A DNA stretch of 64,000 nt from Peptostreptococcaceae bacterium (GTDB taxonomy: Bacteria; Bacillota; Clostridia; Peptostreptococcales; Anaerovoracaceae). Shown piece by piece: positions 53,991-64,000 of this stretch. The translations under genes were made by a program, and so were the position numbers. Within the stretch, counting starts at the first letter, position 1; each line of letters opens with the position of its first letter. Below the pieces are notes generated by a model. That model was given only the letters and a program-made list of their open reading frames with translations, had not been told where the DNA came from and ran no database searches. The DNA is taken from contig JAENWG010000004.1 in assembly GCA_016650175.1 (NCBI GenBank), positions 18,759 to 82,758 of the forward strand, written 5' to 3'.

Positions 53991-54716
53991 CTAAGCCTGG
54001 AATATTTCAATTTGTCCCCAAGCACCCATTTTATCATCTATTATTATGAGTATGCCTTGAATTCCTTCAATACTTTTCCCAAAATCAAGGCCTCTTTTTA
54101 TATCTTCTTTACATACAACCAAATTTCCAACGGCAGTAGCTACGGCATCGGCTAAGGAGGTATCTTTTGATATAACCACTACGGCATCGGCGTTTCCGAA
54201 GCTGAGTGAGTGTCCAACGGTTCCAGCAGAGGTACAAATACCTATAGGCATATCTGCTGCGGGAATACGAATTCCAATTTTATTTGAAAAAGGAGAATCT
54301 CCTGCGTATATTAAAATCTTTCGTTCTTCTTTCGAACTGATAAATATATCTCCACCGTTTTCCGCAATCATCTGCGTTGTATCGGTTAAGCTAATAGTTT
54401 CTAAAACCACTTGCTCAGAAATTGTTCCAGCGACTGCGGCCATAGGACCTACACCTGCTTTAGTACTGACATCAATCATATGTTGTATAATTGGATCATC
54501 TGATGTTTTATTTATTGGAACTAAAGACGCTTCAAATCCAGCAATAGAAAGACATGCTGTTCTTATTCGTTTCCTTAGGTTTTCGAGTAGAGAATAAGCG
54601 GTTTCTTCCGCCTTTATATCCGAAGAAATCATCAAGTCAGACTCATCAATTATAATATGATAAGTAGTTAAATCATTACTTTGTTGTTTGTCTCTATAAA
54701 CTCTTTCTTCATACAT
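53991..54716 (-). CDS. UPF0280 family protein, probable homocysteine-synthesis component
   Basis: A 241-residue member of UPF0280 (COG2122, ApbE-like fold). Conserved segments include GVGPMAAVAGTISE (about residues 88-101), ENGGDIF (about 118-124), GICTSAGTVGHSLSFGNADAV (overlapping stretches, about 157-177) and DAVATAVGN. In methanogens this family has been tied by genetics to homocysteine formation with the DUF39 and NIL-ferredoxin proteins, both encoded just upstream here. The biochemical step it performs is not settled. It is 20 bases after the ferredoxin gene. Confidence 0.85.
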   Translation of the reverse strand: MYEERVYRDKQQSNDLTTYHIIIDESDLMISSDIKAEETAYSLLENLRKRIRTACLSIAGFEASLVPINKTSDDPIIQHMIDVSTKAGVGPMAAVAGTISEQVVLETISLTDTTQMIAENGGDIFISSKEERKILIYAGDSPFSNKIGIRIPAADMPIGICTSAGTVGHSLSFGNADAVVVISKDTSLADAVATAVGNLVVCKEDIKRGLDFGKSIEGIQGILIIIDDKMGAWGQIEIFQA

Positions 54717-54736
54717 GATAGTTACCCCAACTTCCT

Positions 54737-55135
54737 CTAAATACTTATGGACTTAGTAGGACATACATTTATACAAAGGTTACAACCGACGCATTTATCC
54801 TGTAAAAATTCAAGGGCAAAATCGTCAGGAGAGAGTATAAGTGCACCAGAAACACATACGGATGTACATAAACCGCAATCCACACAAGTGTCATGATCAA
54901 TTTTTATTATAGGGTGTATGAAATCTGCATTTATACCTTCATCCTGTAAGTATTTTATGGCGTTCTCCATATTCTCAGGCGTTCCTTCAACGTCCATAAG
55001 CAATGAACCTTTCATATTATAATTAATAGAGGCTCTTAAAATATTAATTCGAAGATCATATTTTTTAACAAGGTCATAAGCGATAGGTGTATTCGTTACA
55101 TCTCCTGGAAATGTTAAAAGTATTTTATTTTTCAT
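54737..55135 (-). CDS. NIL-domain ferredoxin of homocysteine synthesis
   Basis: The 132-residue protein joins an N-terminal NIL domain (about residues 1-72, the ligand-binding fold also found in methionine ABC transporters) to a two-cluster ferredoxin: CVDCGLCTSVC (about 84-94) and CVGCNLCINVCP (about 115-126). This corresponds to the methanogen partner of DUF39 proteins that supplies electrons for sulfide-based homocysteine synthesis. It overlaps the DUF39 gene by 11 bases. Confidence 0.9.
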   Translation of the reverse strand: MKNKILLTFPGDVTNTPIAYDLVKKYDLRINILRASINYNMKGSLLMDVEGTPENMENAIKYLQDEGINADFIHPIIKIDHDTCVDCGLCTSVCVSGALILSPDDFALEFLQDKCVGCNLCINVCPTKSISI

Positions 55136-56303
55136 CTTTTGTTGCCTCCCTAATTTCTAAACCGGTAAGAGAACTTTTTTGAGGAAACAGTTTAATCGGC
55201 TCTTGTAAAACAAAAGAACCTTTAAGTATCCAATCTTTTAGTTCATTGGCGATTTCTCTCGATTTTTTCATACTAGTTATAGGTGCTGTTTTTATGGATT
55301 TACCATCAAGTTCTATCGAACCGCTTCTTAATTGTTCATAAGAAACGAGTCCCAAGGAAGGTTTATCGTTTTTTTCGACGCTGTAATCTATGATGTTTGT
55401 AAAAAGGTCTTTGTTGTCGATAGAGACGGCTTTCATCATATCAATATCTAAAATAGGTATAGGAATACCAACGCCTACAAACATTGAAACTCCATACCCA
55501 TCAAAAACAGCAGGTGATATATATTCTGATTTCATATTTTTTAAATCACCAATTAGAGCGAGTGTTCCTGAAGGAGAATATGGTATACCATTTTCATCGC
55601 GTTCGTTTGCTGAATTAAACTGTGTTCCTTGCCAAGCCACATAACCTTCTGCTCCGCACAAGAAAATATGTGTGCCTACACCAATGGTTCTATAGGTTGG
55701 ATCGTTGAATAATGGACTTAACGCGCCTGAAGTACAGTAATTAACATTACCTTTATTAGCTAGAAGCGTTCCCATATAAGTTTTCAAATTTTTACTTGAA
55801 GTGTTTATTGCAGCGGAATAGTTTTGATATGAATTACGTGGATTAAATAGATATGCTTCGTTCAAAGAATCTTTAGTGATATAAGTTTTAACTTCTTTTC
55901 TTGGATAGCAATCTGTTCCTCTTGAATAAGCTTTAAGTTCAACTTCTTTTCCTGCTATCAAATCGCAAATTACATGAGCGCCACCGTATAAGGCACCTTG
56001 AGTTTTGGATTCTGCGGTTGCGCCGATATAAGTGTCTACTGCAGCCAATCCTCCGTAAGCTTCTACGTCGTTTAAAAGAATTTCTGACATACGAATTGGT
56101 GGATCGGCATGTCCAAAATTTAAGAAAGCTCCGGTAGAACACATAGGACCAAAAGTTGCAGTGGTGACTACATCGATTTCTTCTGTGGCCTTTTCTAAAC
56201 CTTTTTCTTGTACAATTTTAATTACTTCTTCAGCCGTTACTACAACGGCTTTTCCCTCTTTGATTTTAGCGTTTATTTCATCGTAGGTTTTTGTAACTCC
56301 CAT
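55125..56303 (-). CDS. Homocysteine biosynthesis protein (DUF39/HcyBio)
   Basis: First gene of the methionine operon, 392 residues. It is the HcyBio/COG1900 family implicated, in Methanosarcina, in making homocysteine directly from aspartate semialdehyde and sulfide. Features: TTATFGPMCSTGAFLNFGH (about residues 47-65) with a candidate catalytic Cys, DPPIRMSE, the segment SRGTDCYPRKEV (about 128-139), and NYCTSGALSPLFNDP (about 185-199). GGGGGA precedes the ATG. Transcription is under the SAM-I riboswitch at 56377-56470. The usual bacterial transsulfuration or direct sulfhydrylation genes are not seen in the window. Confidence 0.9.
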   Translation of the reverse strand: MGVTKTYDEINAKIKEGKAVVVTAEEVIKIVQEKGLEKATEEIDVVTTATFGPMCSTGAFLNFGHADPPIRMSEILLNDVEAYGGLAAVDTYIGATAESKTQGALYGGAHVICDLIAGKEVELKAYSRGTDCYPRKEVKTYITKDSLNEAYLFNPRNSYQNYSAAINTSSKNLKTYMGTLLANKGNVNYCTSGALSPLFNDPTYRTIGVGTHIFLCGAEGYVAWQGTQFNSANERDENGIPYSPSGTLALIGDLKNMKSEYISPAVFDGYGVSMFVGVGIPIPILDIDMMKAVSIDNKDLFTNIIDYSVEKNDKPSLGLVSYEQLRSGSIELDGKSIKTAPITSMKKSREIANELKDWILKGSFVLQEPIKLFPQKSSLTGLEIREATKDEK

Positions 56304-56330
56304 TTTTTAATTCCCCCTTTTATAAATAGA

Positions 56331-56356
56331 AACCGCTTATTAGAAAATAAGCGGTT
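56331..56356 (-). terminator. Riboswitch-controlled terminator
   Basis: On the minus strand AACCGCTTAT and ATAAGCGGTT form a 10-bp perfect stem followed by TCTATTTAT. Its left arm GCTTATT can instead pair with GATGAGC, the 3' strand of riboswitch helix P1, giving the antiterminator expected of an OFF switch. Confidence 0.85.
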
Positions 56357-56376
56357 AGTATACATATATACGTTTG

Positions 56377-56470
56377 CTCATCCTCAAGCTAATGCTACAG
56401 GATTTGGCACCTTGATTATGATCAGGTTGCCGGACGTCATAGGGCCAGTCCCTCGGTCTCTCTTGATAAG
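56377..56470 (-). ncRNA. SAM-I (S-box) riboswitch
   Basis: Read on the minus strand it starts CTTATCAAGAGAG and contains GAGGGACTGGCCC, GACGTCCGGCAACC and AAGGTGCCAAATCC in order, ending GAGGATGAG. These are the conserved S-box core segments. P1 pairs GCTTATC with GATGAGC. When SAM is bound, the terminator at 56331-56356 should form and stop transcription of the homocysteine-methionine operon. Confidence 0.96.
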
Positions 56471-56489
56471 CTATAATTTAATTATAATA

Positions 56490-56518
56490 ATTCTACACGT
56501 ATTTACACCAGGAGTCAA
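56490..56518 (-). promoter_or_regulatory. Promoter of the riboswitch-controlled methionine operon
   Basis: On the minus strand TTGACT (56518-56513) and TAGAAT (56495-56490) are 17 bases apart. The start point near 56483 is just upstream of the riboswitch. Confidence 0.7.
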
Positions 56519-56520
56519 TG

Positions 56521-56773
56521 AAATTTAGTAAACTTCACAATATAAAATTAATTTTTTATGCTAAAAAACAAATAAAAAGGTCAAAAGCGTTGGCTTTATA
56601 TTAAATTTGTACAGAGAATTCGTTTAAAAGTAAGGCAATATTAGAAAAATGTTCAGCAAACGGTTGAATCAAACATATGTAGCCGTCTAAGATGTGTATA
56701 TTTATGCTTAATTCAACCTGTACCGAGCTTTTTTGGAACGTTTAATTAAAAACATACGCTTTGTTAAAAAGCC
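56521..56773. other. Non-coding spacer between the met operon and gyrB promoters
   Basis: No coding region supported. It contains a small hairpin AAAGC-GTTG-GCTTT (56584-56597) and a spaced inverted repeat, GGTTGAATCAA (56662-56672) with TTAATTCAACC (56708-56718), followed 10-15 bases later by TTTTTT. This could be a small structured RNA, but there is no typical promoter and stem-tail spacing is unusual. Confidence 0.3.
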
Positions 56774-56802
56774 TTGAATTTCGTCGATTTGTTTGGTATA
56801 AT
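56774..56802 (+). promoter_or_regulatory. Promoter of gyrB
   Basis: TTGAAT at 56774-56779 and TATAAT at 56797-56802 with a 17-base spacer, plus TG one base before the -10 (extended -10). Start point near 56809, about 50 bases before the gyrB ATG. Confidence 0.8.
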
Positions 56803-56845
56803 TAGCTAGTTCGTAATGTGTTATTTTTATATGACAAAAAATTAA

Positions 56846-58798
<1,953 letters not shown>

Positions 58799-58814
58799 AT
58801 AAGAGGGGGAAAGA

Positions 58815-61316
58815 ATGCCAACACTTACAGAAGATACAAAATTAATTCAACACGAAATACATGACGAAATGAAAAACTCCTATATAGATTATGCGATGAG
58901 TGTAATTGTAGGTAGAGCACTTCCAGATGTTAGAGATGGGCTTAAACCTGTACATAGAAGAATACTATACGGAATGAGCTCCCTTGGTATTACACCTGAC
59001 AAGGCACATAAAAAATCTGCGCGTATAGTCGGGGAAGTAATGGGTAAATATCATCCTCATGGAGATAGCTCAATATATGATGCAATGGTTAGAATGGCGC
59101 AGGATTTTTCAACTAGGTACTTACTAGTTGATGGTCATGGTAACTTCGGTTCTGTCGATGGTGACGGAGCAGCAGCTATGCGTTATACGGAAGCAAGAAT
59201 GACTCCGTTTTCATTACAAATGCTGAGAGATCTTGAAAAAGATACTGTAGATTTTACAGACAACTTTGATGGTGAAGAACAAGAGCCAGTAGTTCTTCCT
59301 TCGAGAGTTCCCAATTTATTAATTAATGGATCGAATGGTATCGCCGTTGGAATGGCAACATCTATTCCGCCACATAACCTTGTGGAAGTAATTGATGGCT
59401 GCATTAAAATGATTGAAGATGAAAATTGTGGTATCGAAGATTTAATAAATATAATTAAAGGACCTGATTTTCCAACAGGTGCCTTTATATTAGGTAAAAG
59501 TGGAGCAAAGGAAGCTTATAGAACAGGTCAAGGAAAAGTTAAAGTAAGATCAAAGTGCGAAATTGAAGAATCTAAAAAAGGAAAAGTAAGAATAGTTACA
59601 ACAGAGATTCCTTACCAAGTTAATAAATCTAGGCTTATTGAAAAAATGGCAGAGCTTGTTAGAGATAAAAAAATTGAAGGCGTTTCAGATATTAGGGACG
59701 AATCAAATAGAGAAGGCATGAGAATAGTTGTTGAACTAAAAAGGGATGCAAATCCTAATGTGGTTTTAAATAGATTATATAAACATACGCAGTTACAAAT
59801 TAGCTATAGTATGATTATGCTTGCGCTTGTAAATGGAGAACCAAAAGTATTAAATATTCATGAGATATTGAGTGAATACATAAAGCATCAAAAGATTGTA
59901 TTAACGAGAAGAACGCAGTATGATCTTAAAAAAGCAGAGGCTAGAGCGCATATACTAGAAGGTCTTAGAATAGCACTAGATAATATAGATGAAATAATTA
60001 AGACTATTAGAGCAAGTTACAATGATGCTAGGCAAAAACTTATGGACGGATTTGGGCTATCAGAAATTCAAGCACAGGCCATATTAGACATGAAACTTTC
60101 AAGACTTCAAGGTTTAGAAAGAGAAAAGATTGAAAATGAATATGATGAGCTTATGAAAAAAATCACATATTTTAAAGAACTTTTAGGAAACGAAACTATG
60201 CTTATGGACGTTCTTAAAGAAGAGCTTTTAGAGATTAAGAAAAAGTACGGTGATAAAAGAAGGACTAAATTTGCTGTTGATGATGGAGAAATAGATGAGG
60301 AAGATTTAATAGCAGATGAAAATGTTGCTATAACTATTACGCATCTAGGTTATATAAAAAGAGTTACGTCAGATACTTATAAAGCTCAAAAGAGGGGCGG
60401 AAAAGGCATTACTGGTCTTACTACAAGAGAAAATGATTTTGTTAAGGACATGTTTATAACCTCTACACATGATTATTTAATTTTCTTTACAAACACCGGA
60501 AAAGCTCATAAAATTAAGGCATTTGAAATTCCTGAAGCATCACGTACGGCTAGAGGAACACCAGCAGTTAATTTCTTAAATCTTTTACAAAAAGAGAGAA
60601 TCACAGCGGTAATTCCGGTTAAGGAATTTGAAGAAAATAGGTATTTGATAGCAATTACTAAGAATGGTACTATTAAAAAGACGCCTTTATCTCAATTCGA
60701 TACTAATAGAAAAGCGGGTCTGATAGCAATTACATTAAAAGAAGATGATAAGCTGATTTCTGTGCAACAATCTTCAGGAAGTAATAATATTATTATTGTT
60801 ACGAAGATGGGTAAATGCATTGCATTCTCAGAAAAAGATGTAAGAAGTATGGGAAGAATTGCTGCAGGAGTAAGAGCCATTAAATTGGAAAAAGGCGATG
60901 AAGTGGTTTCTATGCAACTTGTTGAACCTGATCAAGAACTCTTAGTAATAACTCAAAAGGGTTATGGCAAGAGAACAAAGGTTAAGGAATATAAATTACA
61001 AGCAAGAGGCGGAAAAGGAATGCTTACATATGACAAGAATAAGTTCAATAAAACAGGTGAACTTATAGGTGCGTTAATAGTTGATAAAGAAGATGACGTA
61101 CTGTTAATTAATTCGGATGGTATAATGATCAGAATTAGAGCTAAAGAGGTTTCTAAATCAGGCAGAACTACTCAAGGCGTTAAGATTATGAGGGTAAAGC
61201 AAGAGGCAGAAATTGTAGCTTTTGCAAAAGTTATTAAAGAAGATGATATAGAACTTGCACAAGAGACTGCAGAAAAGAAAAGTGACGATAAAGTAAAACA
61301 AATATCAATATTTTAG
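58815..61316 (+). CDS. gyrA: DNA gyrase subunit A
   Basis: DNA-cleaving subunit of gyrase, 833 residues. Catalytic Tyr124 lies in [11 protein letters not shown]. The quinolone-binding stretch reads [17 protein letters not shown] with Ser85 and Asp89, the susceptible residues. The GyrA box is present in [10 protein letters not shown] (about residue 530) and six C-terminal beta-pinwheel repeats follow (about 510-815). GAGGGGG precedes the ATG, 16 bases after gyrB. Confidence 0.98.
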   Translation: MPTLTEDTKLIQHEIHDEMKNSYIDYAMSVIVGRALPDVRDGLKPVHRRILYGMSSLGITPDKAHKKSARIVGEVMGKYHPHGDSSIYDAMVRMAQDFSTRYLLVDGHGNFGSVDGDGAAAMRYTEARMTPFSLQMLRDLEKDTVDFTDNFDGEEQEPVVLPSRVPNLLINGSNGIAVGMATSIPPHNLVEVIDGCIKMIEDENCGIEDLINIIKGPDFPTGAFILGKSGAKEAYRTGQGKVKVRSKCEIEESKKGKVRIVTTEIPYQVNKSRLIEKMAELVRDKKIEGVSDIRDESNREGMRIVVELKRDANPNVVLNRLYKHTQLQISYSMIMLALVNGEPKVLNIHEILSEYIKHQKIVLTRRTQYDLKKAEARAHILEGLRIALDNIDEIIKTIRASYNDARQKLMDGFGLSEIQAQAILDMKLSRLQGLEREKIENEYDELMKKITYFKELLGNETMLMDVLKEELLEIKKKYGDKRRTKFAVDDGEIDEEDLIADENVAITITHLGYIKRVTSDTYKAQKRGGKGITGLTTRENDFVKDMFITSTHDYLIFFTNTGKAHKIKAFEIPEASRTARGTPAVNFLNLLQKERITAVIPVKEFEENRYLIAITKNGTIKKTPLSQFDTNRKAGLIAITLKEDDKLISVQQSSGSNNIIIVTKMGKCIAFSEKDVRSMGRIAAGVRAIKLEKGDEVVSMQLVEPDQELLVITQKGYGKRTKVKEYKLQARGGKGMLTYDKNKFNKTGELIGALIVDKEDDVLLINSDGIMIRIRAKEVSKSGRTTQGVKIMRVKQEAEIVAFAKVIKEDDIELAQETAEKKSDDKVKQISIF

Positions 61317-61327
61317 AGGTAGAAAAA

Positions 61328-61720
61328 ATGGAAGTAATTAAATTTGAAGTTCCAGGAAAACCGGAATATATACAAATGGTGAGATTATCTATAGGCGCAA
61401 TTGCTTCAGTTATGGGGTTTGATATCGAAAAAATTGACGATATCAAAACTGCCTTAGAAGAAGCGTGCAAGACTATTTCTTGTCATGGGTATGAAGGCTT
61501 TTCAGACAAGTATGAAGTAAAATGTTTAATTAGTGATGACAATTTAACAATTGATATTACTGACTTTTGCAATCTGGATAATTTTGGATTATCTAATTGC
61601 GATAACTGCCATCAAGAAAATTCCATAGGGTTTTATCTTATGAAATCACTTGTGGATGATATTTCGCTAGAAAAAACCGAATCGGGACGTAAAAAAATTA
61701 GAATGGTGAAAAACAAATGA
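61328..61720 (+). CDS. RsbW-like anti-sigma factor with degenerate ATP site and six cysteines
   Basis: The 130-residue protein has the RsbW/SpoIIAB (HATPase_c_2) layout and overlaps the sigB gene by four bases (ATGA), so it is the predicted anti-sigma partner. The N-box has EACKTISCHGY where SpoIIAB-type kinases have EAVTNAIIHGY, so the Mg-binding Asn is Thr49 here. The G1 box DxGxG is DFCNL, losing both glycines. Cysteines are at 47, 52, 66, 81, 91 and 94, with C91-x-x-C94-H95 in the ATP-lid region. Kinase activity is therefore doubtful; metal or redox sensing is an inference. No rsbV is adjacent. GAGGT precedes the ATG, 11 bases after gyrA. Confidence 0.75.
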   Translation: MEVIKFEVPGKPEYIQMVRLSIGAIASVMGFDIEKIDDIKTALEEACKTISCHGYEGFSDKYEVKCLISDDNLTIDITDFCNLDNFGLSNCDNCHQENSIGFYLMKSLVDDISLEKTESGRKKIRMVKNK

Positions 61721-62457
61721 GCTTAGAGGTCACTAATCTGTTTGAACTTTATGATCAAACAAAATCACTGGACTTTAGAAATCAAATAGTTGAGAAGAAC
61801 CTATACTTAGTAGATATTTTAATCAAAAAGTATAGAGGCAAAGGAGTTGAAAACGATGATCTTTATCAAGTAGGCGCATTAGCCTTAGTTAAGGCGGCCG
61901 AAAGATTTGATTATACAAAAGGATACGAATTTGCCAGCTTTGCTACGCCCACAATAATTGGTGAAATTAAAAAACATTTTAGAGACAAACAGTGGAGTTT
62001 AAAGGTACCAAGAAGGCTTAAAGAAATTTCACTGAAAGTTAATAAAGCTAGAGAAGAATTGACCAATGAAGGAAATCAATCTATTACAGTTAAGGCATTA
62101 GCAGAAAGAACCGGATATTCAGAGGAAGATATAATTGAAGCGCTAGAGGCAGCAAATGCATATTCTACCTATTCAATTGATAAAACTTTAGATGACGAAA
62201 ACGGTGAAAATGCAGGGGTTTTTCTTGATAGATATTTGGGATTTGAAGATTTGGGATACGAAAGATTGGAAGTTGCAGAAATAATCAAAGAAGCAGTAGC
62301 AAGATTAACAGAGAGACAAAGATATGTTTTTAAAGAAAGATTTATATACAACAGGTCACAAGATTCTTTAGCTAAAACATTAAATGTCTCACAAATGACT
62401 GTCTCAAGAGAAGAAAAGGCAATTATAAATATATTAAGAAGTGAAATCAGGAGGTAA
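61717..62457 (+). CDS. sigB: Group 3 sigma factor, SigB/SigF type
   Basis: The 246-residue sigma factor has region 2 (about residues 15-100: NDDLYQVGALALVKAAERFDY, FASFATPTIIGEIKKHFRD in overlapping stretches), region 3 (about 105-170) and region 4 with a helix-turn-helix at NRSQDSLAKTLNVSQMTVSREE (about 210-231). It belongs with the general-stress and forespore sigma factors controlled by RsbW/SpoIIAB-type proteins. Translation is coupled to the anti-sigma gene. Position after gyrA matches sigB of C. difficile, so I favour SigB over SigF, whose operon normally carries spoIIAA and spoIIAB. Confidence 0.85.
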   Translation: MSLEVTNLFELYDQTKSLDFRNQIVEKNLYLVDILIKKYRGKGVENDDLYQVGALALVKAAERFDYTKGYEFASFATPTIIGEIKKHFRDKQWSLKVPRRLKEISLKVNKAREELTNEGNQSITVKALAERTGYSEEDIIEALEAANAYSTYSIDKTLDDENGENAGVFLDRYLGFEDLGYERLEVAEIIKEAVARLTERQRYVFKERFIYNRSQDSLAKTLNVSQMTVSREEKAIINILRSEIRR

Positions 62458-62465
62458 TAGGCAAG

Positions 62466-63452
62466 ATGAAGAGGGTTTTTTCGGGAGTACAACCAACCGG
62501 TAATATACATTTAGGTAACTATTTAGGGGCACTTAAGCAATTTGTCGAATTGCAAGAAGACAATGAATGTATATATTGCATAGTGGATTTGCATGCTATT
62601 ACAATGCCTCAAGACCCAAAGGTTTTAAGAGAGCATATACTTGATGTAGCTGCACTATATTTAGCAGTAGGTGTTGACCCAAAGAAATCAATAGTATTTG
62701 TTCAATCAGATGTATCCGGTCATTCGGAACTCGGTTGGATACTCACATGCAATGCTTATACAGGAGAACTTTCGAGAATGACGCAATTTAAGGACAAGAG
62801 TAAAGATAAAGAGTCTGCACCTGCAGGCCTCTTTACATATCCTGTACTTATGGCGGCTGATATTTTGCTTTACGATACTAATATAGTACCTGTTGGAAGT
62901 GATCAGAAACAACACATTGAAATATGTAGAGATTTAGCAATAAGAGTTAACAATAAATATAAAAAGAAATCTTTTATAGTTCCTGAAGGTAGATTTCTAA
63001 AGGAAGGTGCAAGGATTATGTCTCTTGACGATCCTACTTCTAAAATGAGTAAATCGGCAGAAAACATCCATAGCAGAATATCTCTTTTAGATGAACCGAG
63101 CAAGATAAAAAAGAGTATTATGAAATCTACTACTGATTCAGAAGGCATCATTAAATACGACTTAAAAAACAAACCTGGAATTAGCAATTTACTTAATATA
63201 TATTGCGAAATGTCTGAATATACTGTAAAAGAGTTGGAAGAAAAATATGAAGGTTGCGGATACGGTGATTTTAAAAAAGATCTCGTTGAAGTTGTTACAG
63301 AAGGTTTAAGACCTATTAAAGAAAGATATCAAGAAATTAGAAATTCTGAAGAATTACCGAAAATCCTTGAAGACGGAGCTGAAAGAGCCAATGCGATTTC
63401 AGTAAAGACACTTGAAAGAGTAAAGGAAAACGTAGGACTAGGAATTAAATAA
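62466..63452 (+). CDS. trpS: Tryptophanyl-tRNA synthetase
   Basis: Class Ic synthetase charging tRNA-Trp, 328 residues. The HIGH-type motif is NIHLGNYLG (about residues 13-21), KMSKS is in TSKMSKSAEN (about 196-205) and GSDQKQHIE is the tryptophan-pocket signature. GGAGGT, formed by the end of the sigB gene, is its ribosome binding site. No T-box lies upstream, so it is probably transcribed with sigB from upstream promoters. Confidence 0.97.
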   Translation: MKRVFSGVQPTGNIHLGNYLGALKQFVELQEDNECIYCIVDLHAITMPQDPKVLREHILDVAALYLAVGVDPKKSIVFVQSDVSGHSELGWILTCNAYTGELSRMTQFKDKSKDKESAPAGLFTYPVLMAADILLYDTNIVPVGSDQKQHIEICRDLAIRVNNKYKKKSFIVPEGRFLKEGARIMSLDDPTSKMSKSAENIHSRISLLDEPSKIKKSIMKSTTDSEGIIKYDLKNKPGISNLLNIYCEMSEYTVKELEEKYEGCGYGDFKKDLVEVVTEGLRPIKERYQEIRNSEELPKILEDGAERANAISVKTLERVKENVGLGIK

Positions 63453-63468
63453 ATATTTAATAAAATGC

Positions 63469-63497
63469 AAAAACAAGACAATTTATGTCTTGTTTTT
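63469..63497 (+). terminator. Terminator after trpS
   Basis: AAAAACAAGACA (63469-63480) and TGTCTTGTTTTT (63486-63497) form a 12-bp perfect stem around ATTTA with its own T tail. Confidence 0.92.
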
Positions 63498-63554
63498 AAT
63501 TGCTCTCCATGTTACAATGAAAAAACTTTTGCAAGAAAGAAAGGGATATTAAGT

Positions 63555-64000
63555 ATGGATTTATTCTCACCCAAAGAGGTGGTAGAGAAATATTCTGAAG
63601 TAGGAGCTGATAAAACTACAATGAAGTTCGGTAAACTTATTGTATTAGGAATACTAGCAGGAATGATTATTGCTTTCGGAAGCGCAGCTACTAACACAGC
63701 GGCGTATGCGTTTACTAATATATCGGTAATAAGAATAATAACAGGAATGTTATTCCCGTTTGGATTAGCCATTATAATACTAACAGGAGCAGAGCTTTTT
63801 ACGGGGAATGTACTGATTTCTATATCAATATTTGATAAAAATGCTAAACTTAAAGGTCTTCTCAGAAACTTGATAATTGTATACATTGGAAATTTAATAG
63901 GTTCGTTAATAGTCGTTATAGGAGGAGTATACTTTGGTCAGCTCGATTATGGAGATGGAGCGTTAGCAATGTATACAATAAGAATTGCATCTGCAAAATG
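63555..64000 (+). CDS. Formate/nitrite transporter family protein (3' end cut by window edge)
   Basis: 148 codons are visible from the ATG at 63555, nine bases after AAAGGG, and the frame is open at the window end. The N-terminus MDLFSPKEVVEKYSEVGADKT leads into three hydrophobic segments (about residues 26-46, 58-82, 105-130), with the FNT signature GAELFTGN at about residues 80-87. Pentameric FNT channels carry formate, nitrite, hydrosulfide or lactate. In a fermenting clostridium formate or hydrosulfide is plausible, but the selectivity residues beyond the edge are not visible. Confidence 0.9.
   Translation, partial: MDLFSPKEVVEKYSEVGADKTTMKFGKLIVLGILAGMIIAFGSAATNTAAYAFTNISVIRIITGMLFPFGLAIIILTGAELFTGNVLISISIFDKNAKLKGLLRNLIIVYIGNLIGSLIVVIGGVYFGQLDYGDGALAMYTIRIASAK

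Noticed and set aside
61598..61612. CxxCH in the RsbW-like protein as a c-type heme site
   Set aside because: The protein has no signal peptide or membrane segment and is predicted cytoplasmic, where heme c is not attached; metal or redox use is more reasonable.

Overview
The window comes from the replication-origin region of a low-GC, anaerobic Gram-positive bacterium of class Clostridia. The support is: rpmH-rnpA-yidD-yidC-jag-mnmE-mnmG-rsmG-parA-parB on the left of dnaA and dnaN-recF-gyrB-gyrA on its right; two perfect parS sites; a sigB locus directly after gyrA (an order I recall from Clostridioides difficile); a four-subunit pyruvate:ferredoxin oxidoreductase; a SAM-I riboswitch; and mostly strong GGAGG-type ribosome binding sites. 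Genus and species cannot be fixed from the sequence.

Layout. 1-5,520: a cut-off Crp/Fnr regulator divergent from a four-domain sulfur-transfer flavoenzyme (CoA-disulfide reductase, rhodanese, TusA, DsrE), then proC, then a class I aldolase gene lying between two relics of the same insertion sequence. 5,521-12,114 (minus): a GGDEF protein, then rpmE / prfA-sua5-rpiB-upp-tyrS. 12,300-15,500 (plus): porGDAB behind a leader with an apparent transcription attenuator. 15,568-25,784 (minus): RND exporter, AI-2E-type permease, rho, yqhQ, prmC, ddl, cca. 25,849-26,892 (plus): aroB. 26,912-45,952 (minus): envelope, rRNA-maturation and replication genes (GNAT, LTA-synthase-like, rsmA, rnmV, divIC-like, M23 peptidase, dnaD-like, dnaB, rplI, gdpP), the parABS locus, and the tRNA-modification/rpmH cluster. 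45,953-47,775: bipartite oriC around dnaA. 47,776-49,979 (plus): dnaN, recF. 49,998-56,303 (minus): a methionine operon under a SAM-I riboswitch. 56,861-64,000 (plus): gyrB, gyrA, an aberrant RsbW-like protein, sigB, trpS and a cut-off formate/nitrite transporter.

How the parts work together. Most genes run away from oriC on both arms, i.e. co-directional with replication. The exceptions are the CoADR, proC, aldolase, por and aroB genes on the left and the methionine operon on the right, which suggests these were inserted or inverted. The methionine operon appears to be a complete route: DUF39/HcyBio, a NIL-ferredoxin and a UPF0280 protein (the set linked in methanogens to homocysteine synthesis from aspartate semialdehyde and sulfide), then MetF, a split MetH reactivation domain and MetH, all behind a methionine-sensing (SAM) switch.

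Most worth following up: (1) the RsbW-like anti-sigma protein that has lost ATP-binding residues, carries six cysteines including CxxCH, has no RsbV neighbour and overlaps sigB; (2) the por leader with mutually exclusive hairpins and a terminator; (3) the persulfide-type fusion enzyme with a near-consensus Rex operator on its -10 box and a GTGA palindrome near -44, next to a Crp/Fnr regulator with a CxxxxxC motif; (4) the full homocysteine-methionine operon between recF and gyrB; (5) twin IS relics whose hairpin sequesters the transposase start. No CRISPR, rRNA or tRNA gene was recognised.
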